Assembly: GCF_019602855.1 (NCBI RefSeq)
Contig: NZ_CP080766.1
Span: 806,001-870,000 of the forward strand
Direction of reading: 5' to 3'
Length of the DNA stretch: 64,000 bases
DNA from: Cupriavidus pinatubonensis
GTDB lineage: Bacteria; Pseudomonadota; Gammaproteobacteria; Burkholderiales; Burkholderiaceae
The notes under the pieces: model-generated
Database searches by the model: none
Told to the model about the DNA's origin: nothing
The model's input: the letters and a program-made list of their open reading frames with translations, nothing else
Made by a program: the position numbers and the translations under genes
Shown: one piece after another, positions 50,049 to 59,055 of the stretch
How positions within the stretch are numbered: the stretch's first letter is position 1
Layout of the letters: every line of letters begins with the position of its first letter

Positions 50049-51626
50049 ATGAACGTGGACCATTTGGCCACACTGCCGCGCGCCGTGCAGCATCTGGCGC
50101 GCGTGCAGAAGACGCAGATTGCCTATGTATTCGAAGGCAGGGAAACCACATACGGCGCATTCGGCACGCATACGGACCGCGTCGCCAACGGCCTGCTGGC
50201 TGCGGGGCTGGCACCGGGCGACCGCATTGCGTACCTGGGCAAGAACTGCGACCACTACTTCGAGCTGCTGATCGGCGCTGCCAAGGCGGGCGTCGTGATA
50301 ACGCCGATCAGCTGGCGGCTCGCCGCGCCGGAGGTGGAGTACATCGCCGCCCATTGCGATGCGGCGCTGCTGTTCGTTGGCAACGAATCGGTCGAACTCG
50401 CACAGTCGATCGCATCGCAGCTGCCCGCGCTGCGCGGAGTAGTAGCCATGGAAGACGCCGTGGTCGACTGGCCCGCATACCAGGACTGGCGCGACGGACA
50501 GGCCACCACGCCGCCGACGCACGTCAGCCGGCCTGACGACGTCGTGCTGCAGCTCTACACGTCGGGCACCACCGGCCGCCCGAAGGGCGCGATGCTCACG
50601 CACCGCAACCTGACCGTCAGCGCGATCATCGCCGAGCGCGAGAACATCGCCTGGCTGCGCTGGGTGCCCGACGATGTCTCGCTCGTGGCCATGCCGGTCG
50701 CCCACATCGGCGGCACAGGCTGGGGCCTGCGCGGACTGCTGGCGGGCGCGAAGGGTATCGTGGTCCGCGACTTCGATCCGCGCCGCGTGCTCGACTTCAT
50801 CGCCAACGACCGCATCAGCAAGCTGTTCCTGGTGCCGTCGGCAATTCAGATCGTGCTGCGCGATCCACGTGCGCGGCAGGTGAACTATTCGCGCTTGCGC
50901 TACCTGATCTACGGTTCCGCGCCGATGCCGGCCGACTTGCTGCGCGAAGGCATGGAAGTGTTCGGCTGCGGCTTCGTGCAGACCTATGGCATGACCGAGA
51001 CCACCGGCAGCGTGACCGGATTGATGCCGGAGGACCATGCGAGCGGCAACACCGCGCTGCTGCGCGCCGCCGGCCGGGCACTGCCGTGGGCCGAAGTGGC
51101 GGTGGTCGACGCGGCGGGCAAACACGTGCCGCCTGGCGAAGTCGGCGAGGTCATCGTGCGTTCCTTGCAGACCATGGCCGGCTACTGGAAGCAGCCCGAA
51201 GAGACCGCACGCGCGATCGATGCCGACGGATGGCTGCGCACTGGCGATGCTGGCTACATGGACGCGGACGACTACCTCTATATCCACGATCGCGTAAAGG
51301 ACATGATCATCAGCGGCGGCGAGAACGTCTACCCCGCGGAAGTCGAGAACGCGATCTATGGCCACCCGCATGTAGCCGAAGTCGCCGTGATCGGCGTGCC
51401 CGACGCCCGATGGGGCGAGGCGGTGAAGGCCATCGTCGTGCCGCGCGACGGCGCCACGCCAGATGCGCGAGACATCCTGCAGTGGGCGCGCGAACGGCTG
51501 GCGGGATTCAAGTTGCCCAAGAGCATCGATTTCGTCGATGCGCTGCCGCGCAATCCGTCGGGCAAGGTGCTGCGGCGCCAATTGCGCGAACCGTACTGGC
51601 AAGGCTATACGCGCCGGGTCAACTGA
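50049..51626 (+). CDS. AMP-dependent acyl-CoA synthetase, LvaE-like
   Basis: The 525-residue ANL ligase has TSGTTGRPKG at about 171-180, YGMTETTGS near 318, LRTGDAGYMDADDYLYIHDR, GENVYPAEVE and SGKVLRR with the catalytic Lys. It begins 20 bp after the dehydrogenase with AGGGACGGAG upstream. In the lva scheme it makes the acyl-CoA that the kinase then phosphorylates. The substrate is unresolved; 4-hydroxyacids or lactone-derived acids are the leading guess. Confidence 0.9.
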   Translation: MNVDHLATLPRAVQHLARVQKTQIAYVFEGRETTYGAFGTHTDRVANGLLAAGLAPGDRIAYLGKNCDHYFELLIGAAKAGVVITPISWRLAAPEVEYIAAHCDAALLFVGNESVELAQSIASQLPALRGVVAMEDAVVDWPAYQDWRDGQATTPPTHVSRPDDVVLQLYTSGTTGRPKGAMLTHRNLTVSAIIAERENIAWLRWVPDDVSLVAMPVAHIGGTGWGLRGLLAGAKGIVVRDFDPRRVLDFIANDRISKLFLVPSAIQIVLRDPRARQVNYSRLRYLIYGSAPMPADLLREGMEVFGCGFVQTYGMTETTGSVTGLMPEDHASGNTALLRAAGRALPWAEVAVVDAAGKHVPPGEVGEVIVRSLQTMAGYWKQPEETARAIDADGWLRTGDAGYMDADDYLYIHDRVKDMIISGGENVYPAEVENAIYGHPHVAEVAVIGVPDARWGEAVKAIVVPRDGATPDARDILQWARERLAGFKLPKSIDFVDALPRNPSGKVLRRQLREPYWQGYTRRVN

Positions 51627-51655
51627 GGCCGGCGGACTAAACAGGATTTGCTTTC

Positions 51656-52657
51656 ATGAACCACACTTTCCGACATCCGCGCCGCCAGTTCCTGAAGCTG
51701 GCCCCGGCGAGCCTGCTGCTGGGCGGCGCTGCGGCTACCCTGCATGCGCCGGCCGCGCGTGCACAGGCTTTTCCGGCCAAACCCGTCACGCTGATCGTGC
51801 CGTATCCGGCGGGCGGCGCCACCGATGTGCAGATGCGCTCGCTGGCGCTCGCGACGTCGAAGCGATTGGGCCAGCCGATCGTCATCGTCAACCAGCCCGG
51901 CGTGGGCGGCACGCTCGGACCTGCCACCATGGCGCGCACCGCCGCGCCGGACGGCTACACGATCTCCGTCATCAATGCGGCGCTGTTCCGGCTGCCGCAT
52001 ATCCAGCGCGTTTCGTACAACGCGCTGACCGACTTTACGTTCATCATGGGTCTCAACAGCTATGTGTATGGCGTGTCGGTGGCCGCGGACTCGCGTTGGA
52101 AGCGTGTGGAAGACCTGATCGCCTATGCCCGCGCCAATCCCGGCAAGCTCAGCATCGCATCGGTCGGCAATGGCACCTCGGGCCATATCGCCACGGAACG
52201 GCTCGCGAAGATGGCCGGCATCAAGGTCAACTTCGTACCGTTCAAGGGCGGCGCGGACGCGCTGGTCGCGCTGATCGGCGGCCATGTCGACGCGATGATC
52301 GAAGCGGGTTGGGGGGCCATGGCCGAAAGCGGCAAGGTGCGGCTGCTCGCCGTTGCGCTGAATGAGCGCCTGAAACGCTGGCCGCAGGTGCCAACGCTCA
52401 AGGAGCTGGGCTATGACATCGCTATCCAGTCCGAGGTCGGGCTGGCCGGCCCGAAGGGCATGCCCCCTGCAGTCGTGCAGGCATTGCATGACGCGTTCAA
52501 GGCATCGCTGTCCGACCCCGGTTACCAGCAGGCGTTGCAGGCGGAATCGATGCCGAACGTCTACCTGGGCACCGCCGAGTACCGCCAGTATGCGCAAACG
52601 CAATTTGCCAGCGACAAGCGCTTTGTCGAGGAGCTAGGCATCCGGCTCGCCGACTGA
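51656..52657 (+). CDS. Bug/TctC-family periplasmic solute-binding receptor
   Basis: The 333-residue receptor has a twin-arginine signal (HPRRQFLKLAPASLLLGG, cleaved near AARAQ). FPAKPVTLIVPYPAGGATD and VIVNQPGVGGT follow. It is the last gene of the lva-like operon, 29 bp after the ligase, and is followed by a terminator at 52688. It probably binds the carboxylate used by this operon. No permease genes are linked. Confidence 0.92.
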   Translation: MNHTFRHPRRQFLKLAPASLLLGGAAATLHAPAARAQAFPAKPVTLIVPYPAGGATDVQMRSLALATSKRLGQPIVIVNQPGVGGTLGPATMARTAAPDGYTISVINAALFRLPHIQRVSYNALTDFTFIMGLNSYVYGVSVAADSRWKRVEDLIAYARANPGKLSIASVGNGTSGHIATERLAKMAGIKVNFVPFKGGADALVALIGGHVDAMIEAGWGAMAESGKVRLLAVALNERLKRWPQVPTLKELGYDIAIQSEVGLAGPKGMPPAVVQALHDAFKASLSDPGYQQALQAESMPNVYLGTAEYRQYAQTQFASDKRFVEELGIRLAD

Positions 52658-52687
52658 CAGCCGGCGCCACCGCATCCGCCAAAAACA

Positions 52688-52725
52688 CAACGGCGGGGAA
52701 ATCCGATTGGACTTCCCCGCCGTTG
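52688..52725. terminator. bidirectional terminator between convergent operons
   Basis: CAACGGCGGGGAA and TTCCCCGCCGTTG pair, with the stem extended through TCC-GATT-GGA apart from one mismatch. It lies between the Bug stop (52657, plus) and the thiolase stop (52755, minus). Confidence 0.8.
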
Positions 52726-52754
52726 CGCCTTCTTCCCTTTAAACCCGGATCGCC

Positions 52755-53927
52755 TTACAGCGTGGCGGCCGTCCCCAGGATCGCCGTTGCCTGGCTCGAC
52801 AGCGTGCCGCCGTTGCCGTGGACCACGGCAACTTCCGCGTCCTTGACCTGGCGGTCACCGCATTCGCCACGCAGCTGGCGCACGGCTTCTATCGTGATGA
52901 ACATGCCGTACATGCCCGGATGCACGCAAGACAGACCGCCACCGTTGGTGTTCACCGGCAGGCGGCCGCCCGGGGCGATGCCACCGCCACTGACGAAGTG
53001 ACCGCCCTCGCCCTTCGGGCAGAAGCCAAGGTCTTCGAGGAACAGCAGCGTGTTGATCGTGAACGCGTCGTACAACTCGGCCACATCGACATCCGACGGC
53101 TTGAGGCCGGCCATCGCGAAGGCGCGCTCGCCGGATTCCTTGGCTGCCGTGACGGTGACGTCGGGCATGCACGAGATCTGGCGGTGCCACGTTGCTGTCG
53201 CGTTGCCGAGCACGTAGACCGGCGGCTTCGCCATGTCCTTGGCGCGGTCGGCGCGGACCATCACGTAGGCGCCGGCACCGTCGGTCACGAGGCAGCAGTC
53301 ACGCACGGACAGCGGGTCCGACACCATGCGCGCGTTGAGCACGTCTTCGATAGAAAGCGGATCGCGCATCTGCGCTTCCGGATTGAGCTGCGCCCATTTG
53401 CGCGCGGCCACGGCCACTTCAGCCAGGTGTTCGCGCGTGGTGCCGTACTGATGCATGTGGCGTGCGGCAGCCAGTGCATAGGACGTGATCGGGCTCAGCG
53501 GCTGGTACGGATTCTCGTACGGCTGCGGGTCGAGCACGGCGCGCACTTTGCTGATGCCGGCACGGCCCACCGTCGAGGTGCGCTGGTTGCTGCCGTAGCA
53601 GACCAGCACCGCGTCGCACAGGCCGGCTTCGAGCGCCATCATGGCGGGCAGCATGTGCGAGACGAAGCTCGAGCCGCCGATCATGGTGCTGTCGACGAAC
53701 TTCGGCTTGATGCCGAGGTACTCGGCCACCGGCATCACCCACATGGTGGCGCCGACGCTCGCGGTGGCGATGCCATCGATGTCGCGCATCGACATGCCCG
53801 CATCCTTCACGGCGGCCTTGGCGGCCTCCACGAGGATTTCCATTTCAGTCTTGCCATGGGCTTCGCCCAGGCCTGCCTGGCCCACGCCGACGATGGCGAC
53901 GCTGCCGCGCAAAGAAGACAGACTCAT
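52755..53927 (-). CDS. thiolase-like protein lacking both catalytic cysteines (Ltp2/SCP2-like)
   Basis: The 390-residue protein has the thiolase fold (VAIVGVGQAGLGE at the start, LVTDGAGAYVMVRAD near 213, GGLSCVHPGMYG near 331-342). At the first active-site Cys position it reads MIGGSSF (about 82-88), with Gly/Ser instead of Cys. At the second it reads HGNGGTLSS (about 370-378), with His-Gly-Asn in place of Cys-Gly-Gly. The GHP-type His is kept (VHPG). It starts 5 bp after a DUF35 gene. Thiolase-like/DUF35 pairs such as Ltp2-ChsH2 act as retro-aldolases, and BbsAB as a thiolase. This one more likely cleaves or forms an aldol bond. Confidence 0.85.
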   Translation of the reverse strand: MSLSSLRGSVAIVGVGQAGLGEAHGKTEMEILVEAAKAAVKDAGMSMRDIDGIATASVGATMWVMPVAEYLGIKPKFVDSTMIGGSSFVSHMLPAMMALEAGLCDAVLVCYGSNQRTSTVGRAGISKVRAVLDPQPYENPYQPLSPITSYALAAARHMHQYGTTREHLAEVAVAARKWAQLNPEAQMRDPLSIEDVLNARMVSDPLSVRDCCLVTDGAGAYVMVRADRAKDMAKPPVYVLGNATATWHRQISCMPDVTVTAAKESGERAFAMAGLKPSDVDVAELYDAFTINTLLFLEDLGFCPKGEGGHFVSGGGIAPGGRLPVNTNGGGLSCVHPGMYGMFITIEAVRQLRGECGDRQVKDAEVAVVHGNGGTLSSQATAILGTAATL

Positions 53928-53932
53928 TTTGC

Positions 53933-54328
53933 TTAGCCCTCCACCGGATCGAACACGACGAGAGCGGGCTCGCCTTCTGCCTTGCCAGGCGCCACGCGCG
54001 CCTTGACGCGCATGCCGATGCGCACAGACGTCGGCGCAATGCCTTCGACCCGGCTCATCATGCGCACGCCTTCGTCCAGGTCGACCAGCACGATGTTGTA
54101 GTCGCCGCCGGCCTCCGCCTTGCGACGGATCACGCTGGTGGAGTAGACCGTGCCCGTGCCCTCCGGCTCGGTCCAGTCGAGCGCGTCACCGCCGCAGTGC
54201 GGGCAGATGTTGCGCGGGAAAAAAACGTGCTTCTTGCAGTCCTGGCAGTGCTGGATGCGGAATTGGCCGGCGGCGAGCATTTCCGCATAGACCTTGTCCG
54301 GACCCGCTGCCGATCCTTCTTGGGGCAT
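53933..54328 (-). CDS. DUF35 Zn-ribbon/OB-fold protein
   Basis: The 131-residue protein has a rubredoxin-like zinc ribbon with Cys28, Cys31, Cys42 and Cys45 (HCQDC and CPHCGG). An OB-fold acyl-CoA-binding domain (GTGTVYSTSVIRR, VRIGMRVKARV) follows. Such proteins are obligate partners of thiolase-like enzymes. The partner gene starts 5 bp downstream. The ATG at 54328 has GAAGGAGACACC upstream; the frame to 54373 is not used. The gap of 146 bp to the upstream ThDP gene may contain an extra promoter. Confidence 0.9.
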   Translation of the reverse strand: MPQEGSAAGPDKVYAEMLAAGQFRIQHCQDCKKHVFFPRNICPHCGGDALDWTEPEGTGTVYSTSVIRRKAEAGGDYNIVLVDLDEGVRMMSRVEGIAPTSVRIGMRVKARVAPGKAEGEPALVVFDPVEG

Positions 54329-54474
54329 GGTGTCTCCTTCACAAATGATGCCGCCACGGGGCTTCCATGGCACAGCTGCCAGATTGCCGCACTATGCGCG
54401 GTGCAGCAATTCGCATCTGCCAAAGGCAGGATTCCCGAATGCGGAAAGCCTGCTTTGCCGAGGCGTGCCGGCGC

Positions 54475-56037
54475 TCAGATCACCAGCTCGATCAGGAACG
54501 GCCCCTTGCGCTGGTTGGCCATGCGGAACAGGTCGGCAAAGGTCTCCATGTCGTGCGCGCGCGCACCTTCCACACCCATGCCGTTGGCCATCTGCACCCA
54601 GTTCAGGTCGGGGTTGCCGATGTCGAGCATGTCGAGCGCGGTCTTGCCCGGATTGGCGCCGACACCGGCCAGCTCGCCGAGCAGGATCGCGTATTTGCGG
54701 TTGGCCAGCAGCACGACCGTGACGTCGAGCTGCTCGCGCGCCATGGTCCACAGCGACTGCAGCGTGTACATGCCGGAACCATCGGCCTGCAATGCGACCA
54801 CGCGGCGACCGGGCGCGGCCACGGCGGCACCGGTGGCCAGCGGCAGGCCGGCGCCGATCGCGCCGCCCGTGAGCTGCAGCCAGTCATGTGGCGCAGCGTT
54901 CACGGTCCCCGGATAGAACGCACGCCCGAAACTGACGCTCTCCTCCACCACGATGGCCTGTTCGGGCAGCAGCGCGGTCAGTGTCCTGGCCACGGCTTCC
55001 GATGTGACGGCGCCGCGCGCAATGTCGGCAGGCGCCACCGCGGCAGATGCCGGCAGCCCCACGTTTCGTCCGCCCACTTCGTCGGCAAGGCGAGCCAGAG
55101 CATCGGCGAGGTCTTCTTCCTCGCGGGCCAGCACGTGCACGACCGCATCTTCCGGATAAGGCCGCGGCGACTTGCCCGGATAGGCGAAGAACGTCACAGG
55201 CGCCTGGGCACCGACAAGAATCACATTGCGGATGCCGGCGAGCCTGTCACGCGCTACATCGCCGGAGTAAGGAATGCGGTCCACTGCCAGGCGCCCTCTC
55301 CCCCGCGATACGCGTGCGTTGGACATCGGCGTGATCAGCCTTGCCTGCATGGCGGCGGCGATGCGGTGTGCATCGGCCAGCGGCGCTTCGCGCAATGCGC
55401 TGCCTGCGAGCACAATCAGCGTGGGCTGGCCAGAGCGCAGCACGCGCGCGGCGTTCTGCACCGCATCCGGCGCGACCTTCGGCACAGGCAGCGGCGGCAG
55501 CGGCGCGGCCACTTCACCGCCGGCGTCCCAGCACACATCCGACGGCAGGATCAGGCTGGCCACGCCGCCTGGCGCAGCGCGGGCCGCCTGCACGGCCGCG
55601 GCGGCGTCCGCCCCCACCGAGGCTGCGCGCGTCGCCGTGCGCGTCCACACCGAGACCGGGCGGGCCCAGCCTTCGGTATCGGCGGTGAGCGGCGCGTCGA
55701 GCGGGCGATGGTAAGTCGCCTGGTCACCGATGATGTTCACGACCGGCGTCTGCGCGCGGCGGGCATTGTGCAGATTGGCCAGGCCATTCGCCAGTCCCGG
55801 GCCGCAGTGCAGCAGCGTGGCGGCCGGCTTGTCCGCCATGCGTGCATAGCCGTCGGCGGCCCCAGTCACCACGCCTTCGAACAATCCCAGCACGCAGCGC
55901 ATGCCGGGAATACGGTCGAGCGCCGCGACGAAGTGCATTTCGCTCGTGCCGGGATTGGCAAAGCAGGTATCCACACCGCTGGACAGCAGAGTCTTGACCA
56001 GGCTTTCGGCGCCGTTCATCGCTTGGGAAGTTTCCAT
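54475..56037 (-). CDS. ThDP-dependent enzyme, acetolactate synthase/benzoylformate decarboxylase type
   Basis: The 520-residue protein has the three-domain ThDP layout. The cofactor-activating Glu is Glu54 (GLFEGVVTGAADGYARM), and His76 in LLHCGPGLANG matches the active-site His of benzoylformate decarboxylase. The C-terminal cofactor motif reads ADGSGMYTLQSLW near 416, with Ala for the first Gly of GDG, followed by ANRKYA. It could carboligate or decarboxylate a 2-oxo acid. It starts 16 bp after the GntR gene and precedes the DUF35/thiolase pair on the same strand. Substrate unknown. Confidence 0.85.
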   Translation of the reverse strand: METSQAMNGAESLVKTLLSSGVDTCFANPGTSEMHFVAALDRIPGMRCVLGLFEGVVTGAADGYARMADKPAATLLHCGPGLANGLANLHNARRAQTPVVNIIGDQATYHRPLDAPLTADTEGWARPVSVWTRTATRAASVGADAAAAVQAARAAPGGVASLILPSDVCWDAGGEVAAPLPPLPVPKVAPDAVQNAARVLRSGQPTLIVLAGSALREAPLADAHRIAAAMQARLITPMSNARVSRGRGRLAVDRIPYSGDVARDRLAGIRNVILVGAQAPVTFFAYPGKSPRPYPEDAVVHVLAREEEDLADALARLADEVGGRNVGLPASAAVAPADIARGAVTSEAVARTLTALLPEQAIVVEESVSFGRAFYPGTVNAAPHDWLQLTGGAIGAGLPLATGAAVAAPGRRVVALQADGSGMYTLQSLWTMAREQLDVTVVLLANRKYAILLGELAGVGANPGKTALDMLDIGNPDLNWVQMANGMGVEGARAHDMETFADLFRMANQRKGPFLIELVI

Positions 56038-56053
56038 GAGTCGGTTTCGTGAT

Positions 56054-56833
56054 TCAAGACGGGTTGGCATCAGACTGCGGGCCGGAGGAGGCCAGCAGAT
56101 CAAAATCGAGACAGACGAACTCCGTGGGGAATTCGATGCGGGCGTAGTAGACGATCACATCGTCGACGCAGGCGTAGCGGCGTAGTTCGGCCACTGGCGA
56201 GCCCACGGCAAGATCGAGCCCGACCGCGGATTCCGCCCCGGCCGCGACAATGGTCAGGCGCTGTCGCGCCGCGCTGACCTGCAGGCCGGGAAAACGGTCG
56301 AGTACCTGCACCGAAGCGCCATGCCGGAAGGCATCGGGCTCGCGTGCGAAGACGCCGGCCTCGATGTACACCTCGCACATCGCAAAAGGCCGCCCGTCTG
56401 CGCGATGCAGGCGGCGCAGGAAATGGTATTCGGCGGCACGCTGCCCGCTGCATGGCAGGCCAAGGTCAGCGGGCAACGCCACGTTCCCGCGGGATTCGAC
56501 CAACGCTTCCGTATCAATGGCATCGCCAACGGCGACAGCCTCGTCCCAGCTAGTGGATAGCGACACGCGCCGCTGCGTCCGGCTGCCCGCCTTGACGAAT
56601 GTCCCACGGCCCCGCGAGCGCTCCAGCAGACCCTCCTCGTCGAGCATCGACAGCGCCTGGTGCATGGTCATTCGCGCCACGCCGTACTGGCGGCACAGCG
56701 CGTCGAGCGACGGGATCTGCGCGCCGGGCACCCAGGCGCCGCTTTCGATCTGCCGACGGAAGATGGTCGCCAGCTGCAGATAGACGGGCTGGCGGCTGCG
56801 GGAAAGGAGTTCGGTCGAAGGGTGTTCCGGCAT
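56054..56833 (-). CDS. GntR family regulator with UTRA domain
   Basis: The 259-residue product has a winged HTH (QPVYLQLATIFRRQIESG, QYGVARMTMHQALSML, GRGTFVKAG) and a UTRA ligand domain from about 95. The ATG at 56833 is chosen; the frame open to 56884 lacks a ribosome site. It heads the minus-strand operon with the ThDP enzyme, DUF35 protein and thiolase-like protein, so it probably autoregulates. AT-rich inverted repeats lie 78-115 bp upstream. Confidence 0.9.
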   Translation of the reverse strand: MPEHPSTELLSRSRQPVYLQLATIFRRQIESGAWVPGAQIPSLDALCRQYGVARMTMHQALSMLDEEGLLERSRGRGTFVKAGSRTQRRVSLSTSWDEAVAVGDAIDTEALVESRGNVALPADLGLPCSGQRAAEYHFLRRLHRADGRPFAMCEVYIEAGVFAREPDAFRHGASVQVLDRFPGLQVSAARQRLTIVAAGAESAVGLDLAVGSPVAELRRYACVDDVIVYYARIEFPTEFVCLDFDLLASSGPQSDANPS

Positions 56834-57210
56834 GGGAAGTCCAGGCTGATTCGCCTGTCTGTTGCAAAGGCCGCCCAGGCACATTTATACGCGGGGCGGC
56901 GTGCCGAAACTTTATAAAGGTATATAAACCTAGACTACTAGGGTTTACCACCCGAAGCGCTCCTTGATCCACACCATGTCTGCGAGGGATGGAGGGAAAT
57001 GTGACACTCCAAGGAGCATTGGACCGCCGATTAACACCTTGTTCTTAATGCGTCAACTCGCACATTCGCGCTTTGTAATCATCTGTAATGTACTGAGATA
57101 ATCCCACAGCCAAAAACGGTTGCCAGTCCGGAACCGCGTGGATTCGCATCACGGTGGATGCGGGAGACTAAGACCGAATCCCTGCGCCCTCGCAGGACGC
57201 CAGGACAGAC
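56834..57210. promoter_or_regulatory. divergent promoter region GntR operon / glycosyltransferase
   Basis: The 377 bp between divergent starts hold TTTATA-AAGGTA-TATAAA (56911-56928) and the imperfect inverted repeat AAACCTAG-ACTA-CTAGGGTTT (56926-56946), both on the GntR side. A TATAAA box on the minus strand lies near 56886. The plus-strand promoter is listed separately. Confidence 0.5.
57073..57102 (+). promoter_or_regulatory. sigma-70 promoter for the glycosyltransferase gene
   Basis: TTGTAA (57073-57078, 4 of 6), an 18-nt spacer and GATAAT (57097-57102, 5 of 6). The predicted start near 57109 leaves a leader of about 100 nt before the GTG at 57211. Confidence 0.6.
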
Positions 57211-58824
57211 GTGGAAGATTTTTCAGCTTTATCAGGTCGGGGAAACGCCGCTCAAGTCGGCACCGCTTTGCCGACTACCGTCCAGAAGTGGCCTCTTCTC
57301 GCGAATAAGCTCGCGCAACAGCAGTCCGCCGCCAGCATTTTTGTCATCGCGCTGCTCGCCCACATGATCCTGTGGACGCTGTTGCCAAGCCTGCTGCTGA
57401 AAAACGCTTCGCTGGACATCATCGAAGCGCTGGCGTGGGGGCATGAGTGGCAACTCGGTTACGAGAAGGATCCCCCACTCTGGCCGTGGGTGACCGAAGC
57501 CCTGACCGTGTGGCCGGGCAAGAATCTGTGGGCCTGCTATCTTGCCGCACAGGTCTGCATCGGGACCGTGTTCGTCTCTGTCTGGCAGCTGGGTTGCCGT
57601 ATCGCCTCCAGGCGTGAGGCACTGCTGGGTGCCCTTCTGCTCGAGGGTATCTATTACTTCAACTTTCCCACTCCCGAATTCAACGACATTGTCCTGCAGA
57701 TGCCGTTTGCGGCGCTGTTCGGTTGGCTGTTGCATCGCGCATTGACCGACAACCGGCTTCGCGACTGGTGCCTGGCCGGATTCGTTGCCGGCCTGGGACT
57801 ATGGGCCCGCTACTCGATGGGGGCTTATCTCATCCCCATGGCCATCTTTGTGCTGCTACACCCGGTGGCACGCCGCCGTCTCGCCGAGGCGGGTCCGTGG
57901 GTTCTGGTAGCTACGGCGCTTCTCACCTTTCTGCCGCATATGGCCTGGATCGTGGACAGTGGCTTTATCTCGATCGAATATGTTGCGAGACGGGCGCCTG
58001 AGGCAACGAACGGGCTGCATTATGTGGCCAGGCTTTCCTCGTTTATCGGGGCGCAGCTTGCCGCACTGATCCCGATGCTGCTGCTCGCGCTGATGCTCTG
58101 GCGCTGGAAGAACCCCAATCCGCAATCGCCGTCGGATTCGCGCGAGTTTGACCGTGCCTACCTTGCGGCGCTGGCCTTTGGTCCGATCGTCTTCTCGGTG
58201 ATCCTTTCGGCCATGACGCAAAGGCCCCCGCGGGTCATGTGGGCAGCGCCGCTGTTGTGCTACGTGGGACTATTCATCGCCACCTCGATCCGCCCGGTGC
58301 TCACGGCCCAGCGCTTGCGTACCTTTGGTCGGGCATGGATCGCCGTGCTGCTGCTTCCGGCGCTGCTGTTCACGCTGGAACAAGTGGCCCGGCCATATGT
58401 TATGGGCAAGGAAAACCGCAGCCATTTCCCCGGGCGATCGCTCGCCGCGGAGGTGACAGACAGATGGCATGCCGAGACAGGAACCCCGATGAAGTACGTG
58501 ATCGGGGATACATGGTATGCCGGCAATGCCGCGTTCTACTCCGATGACCGGCCGTCCGCCTTGTTCGTGCATGGCGGGTATCGGTTCAACCCGTGGGTGA
58601 CACCGGAAAAGCTAAAAAAGGAGGGCGCAGTCCTGGTCTGGGATGCCGCAAGCGAGGGCGCCGACATCCCGCCCATCATTGCCGAGCAGTTTCCCGGCGC
58701 GGCACTGCAGCCCGATGTTTCCGTGCGCGGACCGGCCTCCGTCCATCAGGTCGGCATCGCGTTCCTGCTCCCGTCTAAGACGGCCACGCCGGACCACGGC
58801 GAGCGGCTCGCAACGAGCCGCTGA
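57211..58824 (+). CDS. ArnT-like (GT39/GT83) membrane glycosyltransferase
   Basis: The 537-residue polytopic protein has about ten membrane helices and a C-terminal periplasmic part. The family motif lies in the first periplasmic loop, SLDIIEALAWGHEWQLGYEK followed by DPPLWPW (about 68-92), with the acidic pair used for catalysis in ArnT/PMT enzymes. It would transfer a sugar from a polyprenyl phosphate to lipid A or another envelope acceptor. The start is GTG at 57211 with a weak AGGACA site; a shorter start cannot be excluded. No arn genes are near, so the acceptor is unknown. Confidence 0.8.
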   Translation: MEDFSALSGRGNAAQVGTALPTTVQKWPLLANKLAQQQSAASIFVIALLAHMILWTLLPSLLLKNASLDIIEALAWGHEWQLGYEKDPPLWPWVTEALTVWPGKNLWACYLAAQVCIGTVFVSVWQLGCRIASRREALLGALLLEGIYYFNFPTPEFNDIVLQMPFAALFGWLLHRALTDNRLRDWCLAGFVAGLGLWARYSMGAYLIPMAIFVLLHPVARRRLAEAGPWVLVATALLTFLPHMAWIVDSGFISIEYVARRAPEATNGLHYVARLSSFIGAQLAALIPMLLLALMLWRWKNPNPQSPSDSREFDRAYLAALAFGPIVFSVILSAMTQRPPRVMWAAPLLCYVGLFIATSIRPVLTAQRLRTFGRAWIAVLLLPALLFTLEQVARPYVMGKENRSHFPGRSLAAEVTDRWHAETGTPMKYVIGDTWYAGNAAFYSDDRPSALFVHGGYRFNPWVTPEKLKKEGAVLVWDAASEGADIPPIIAEQFPGAALQPDVSVRGPASVHQVGIAFLLPSKTATPDHGERLATSR

Positions 58825-59055
58825 CCCGGTATCTTCCCCAGGGAACGCGCGGACGCCCTGCCCGCGCACGTCTTTCCATCGCCATGTCGGCCGACGGCCC
58901 GGCGCCACCACAGCCGTGGCCGGTGTCATGACAGTGCCAAAGTCACCACATCCTTGCGCCTAAGCAATGCGGCAAGCGGCCAGAATGCGTTATGCCCCGA
59001 CCTTCCCCGGGGCATGCGCGACTGCCGCTTCGCAGTCATTCTCAGGAGTCAATCC

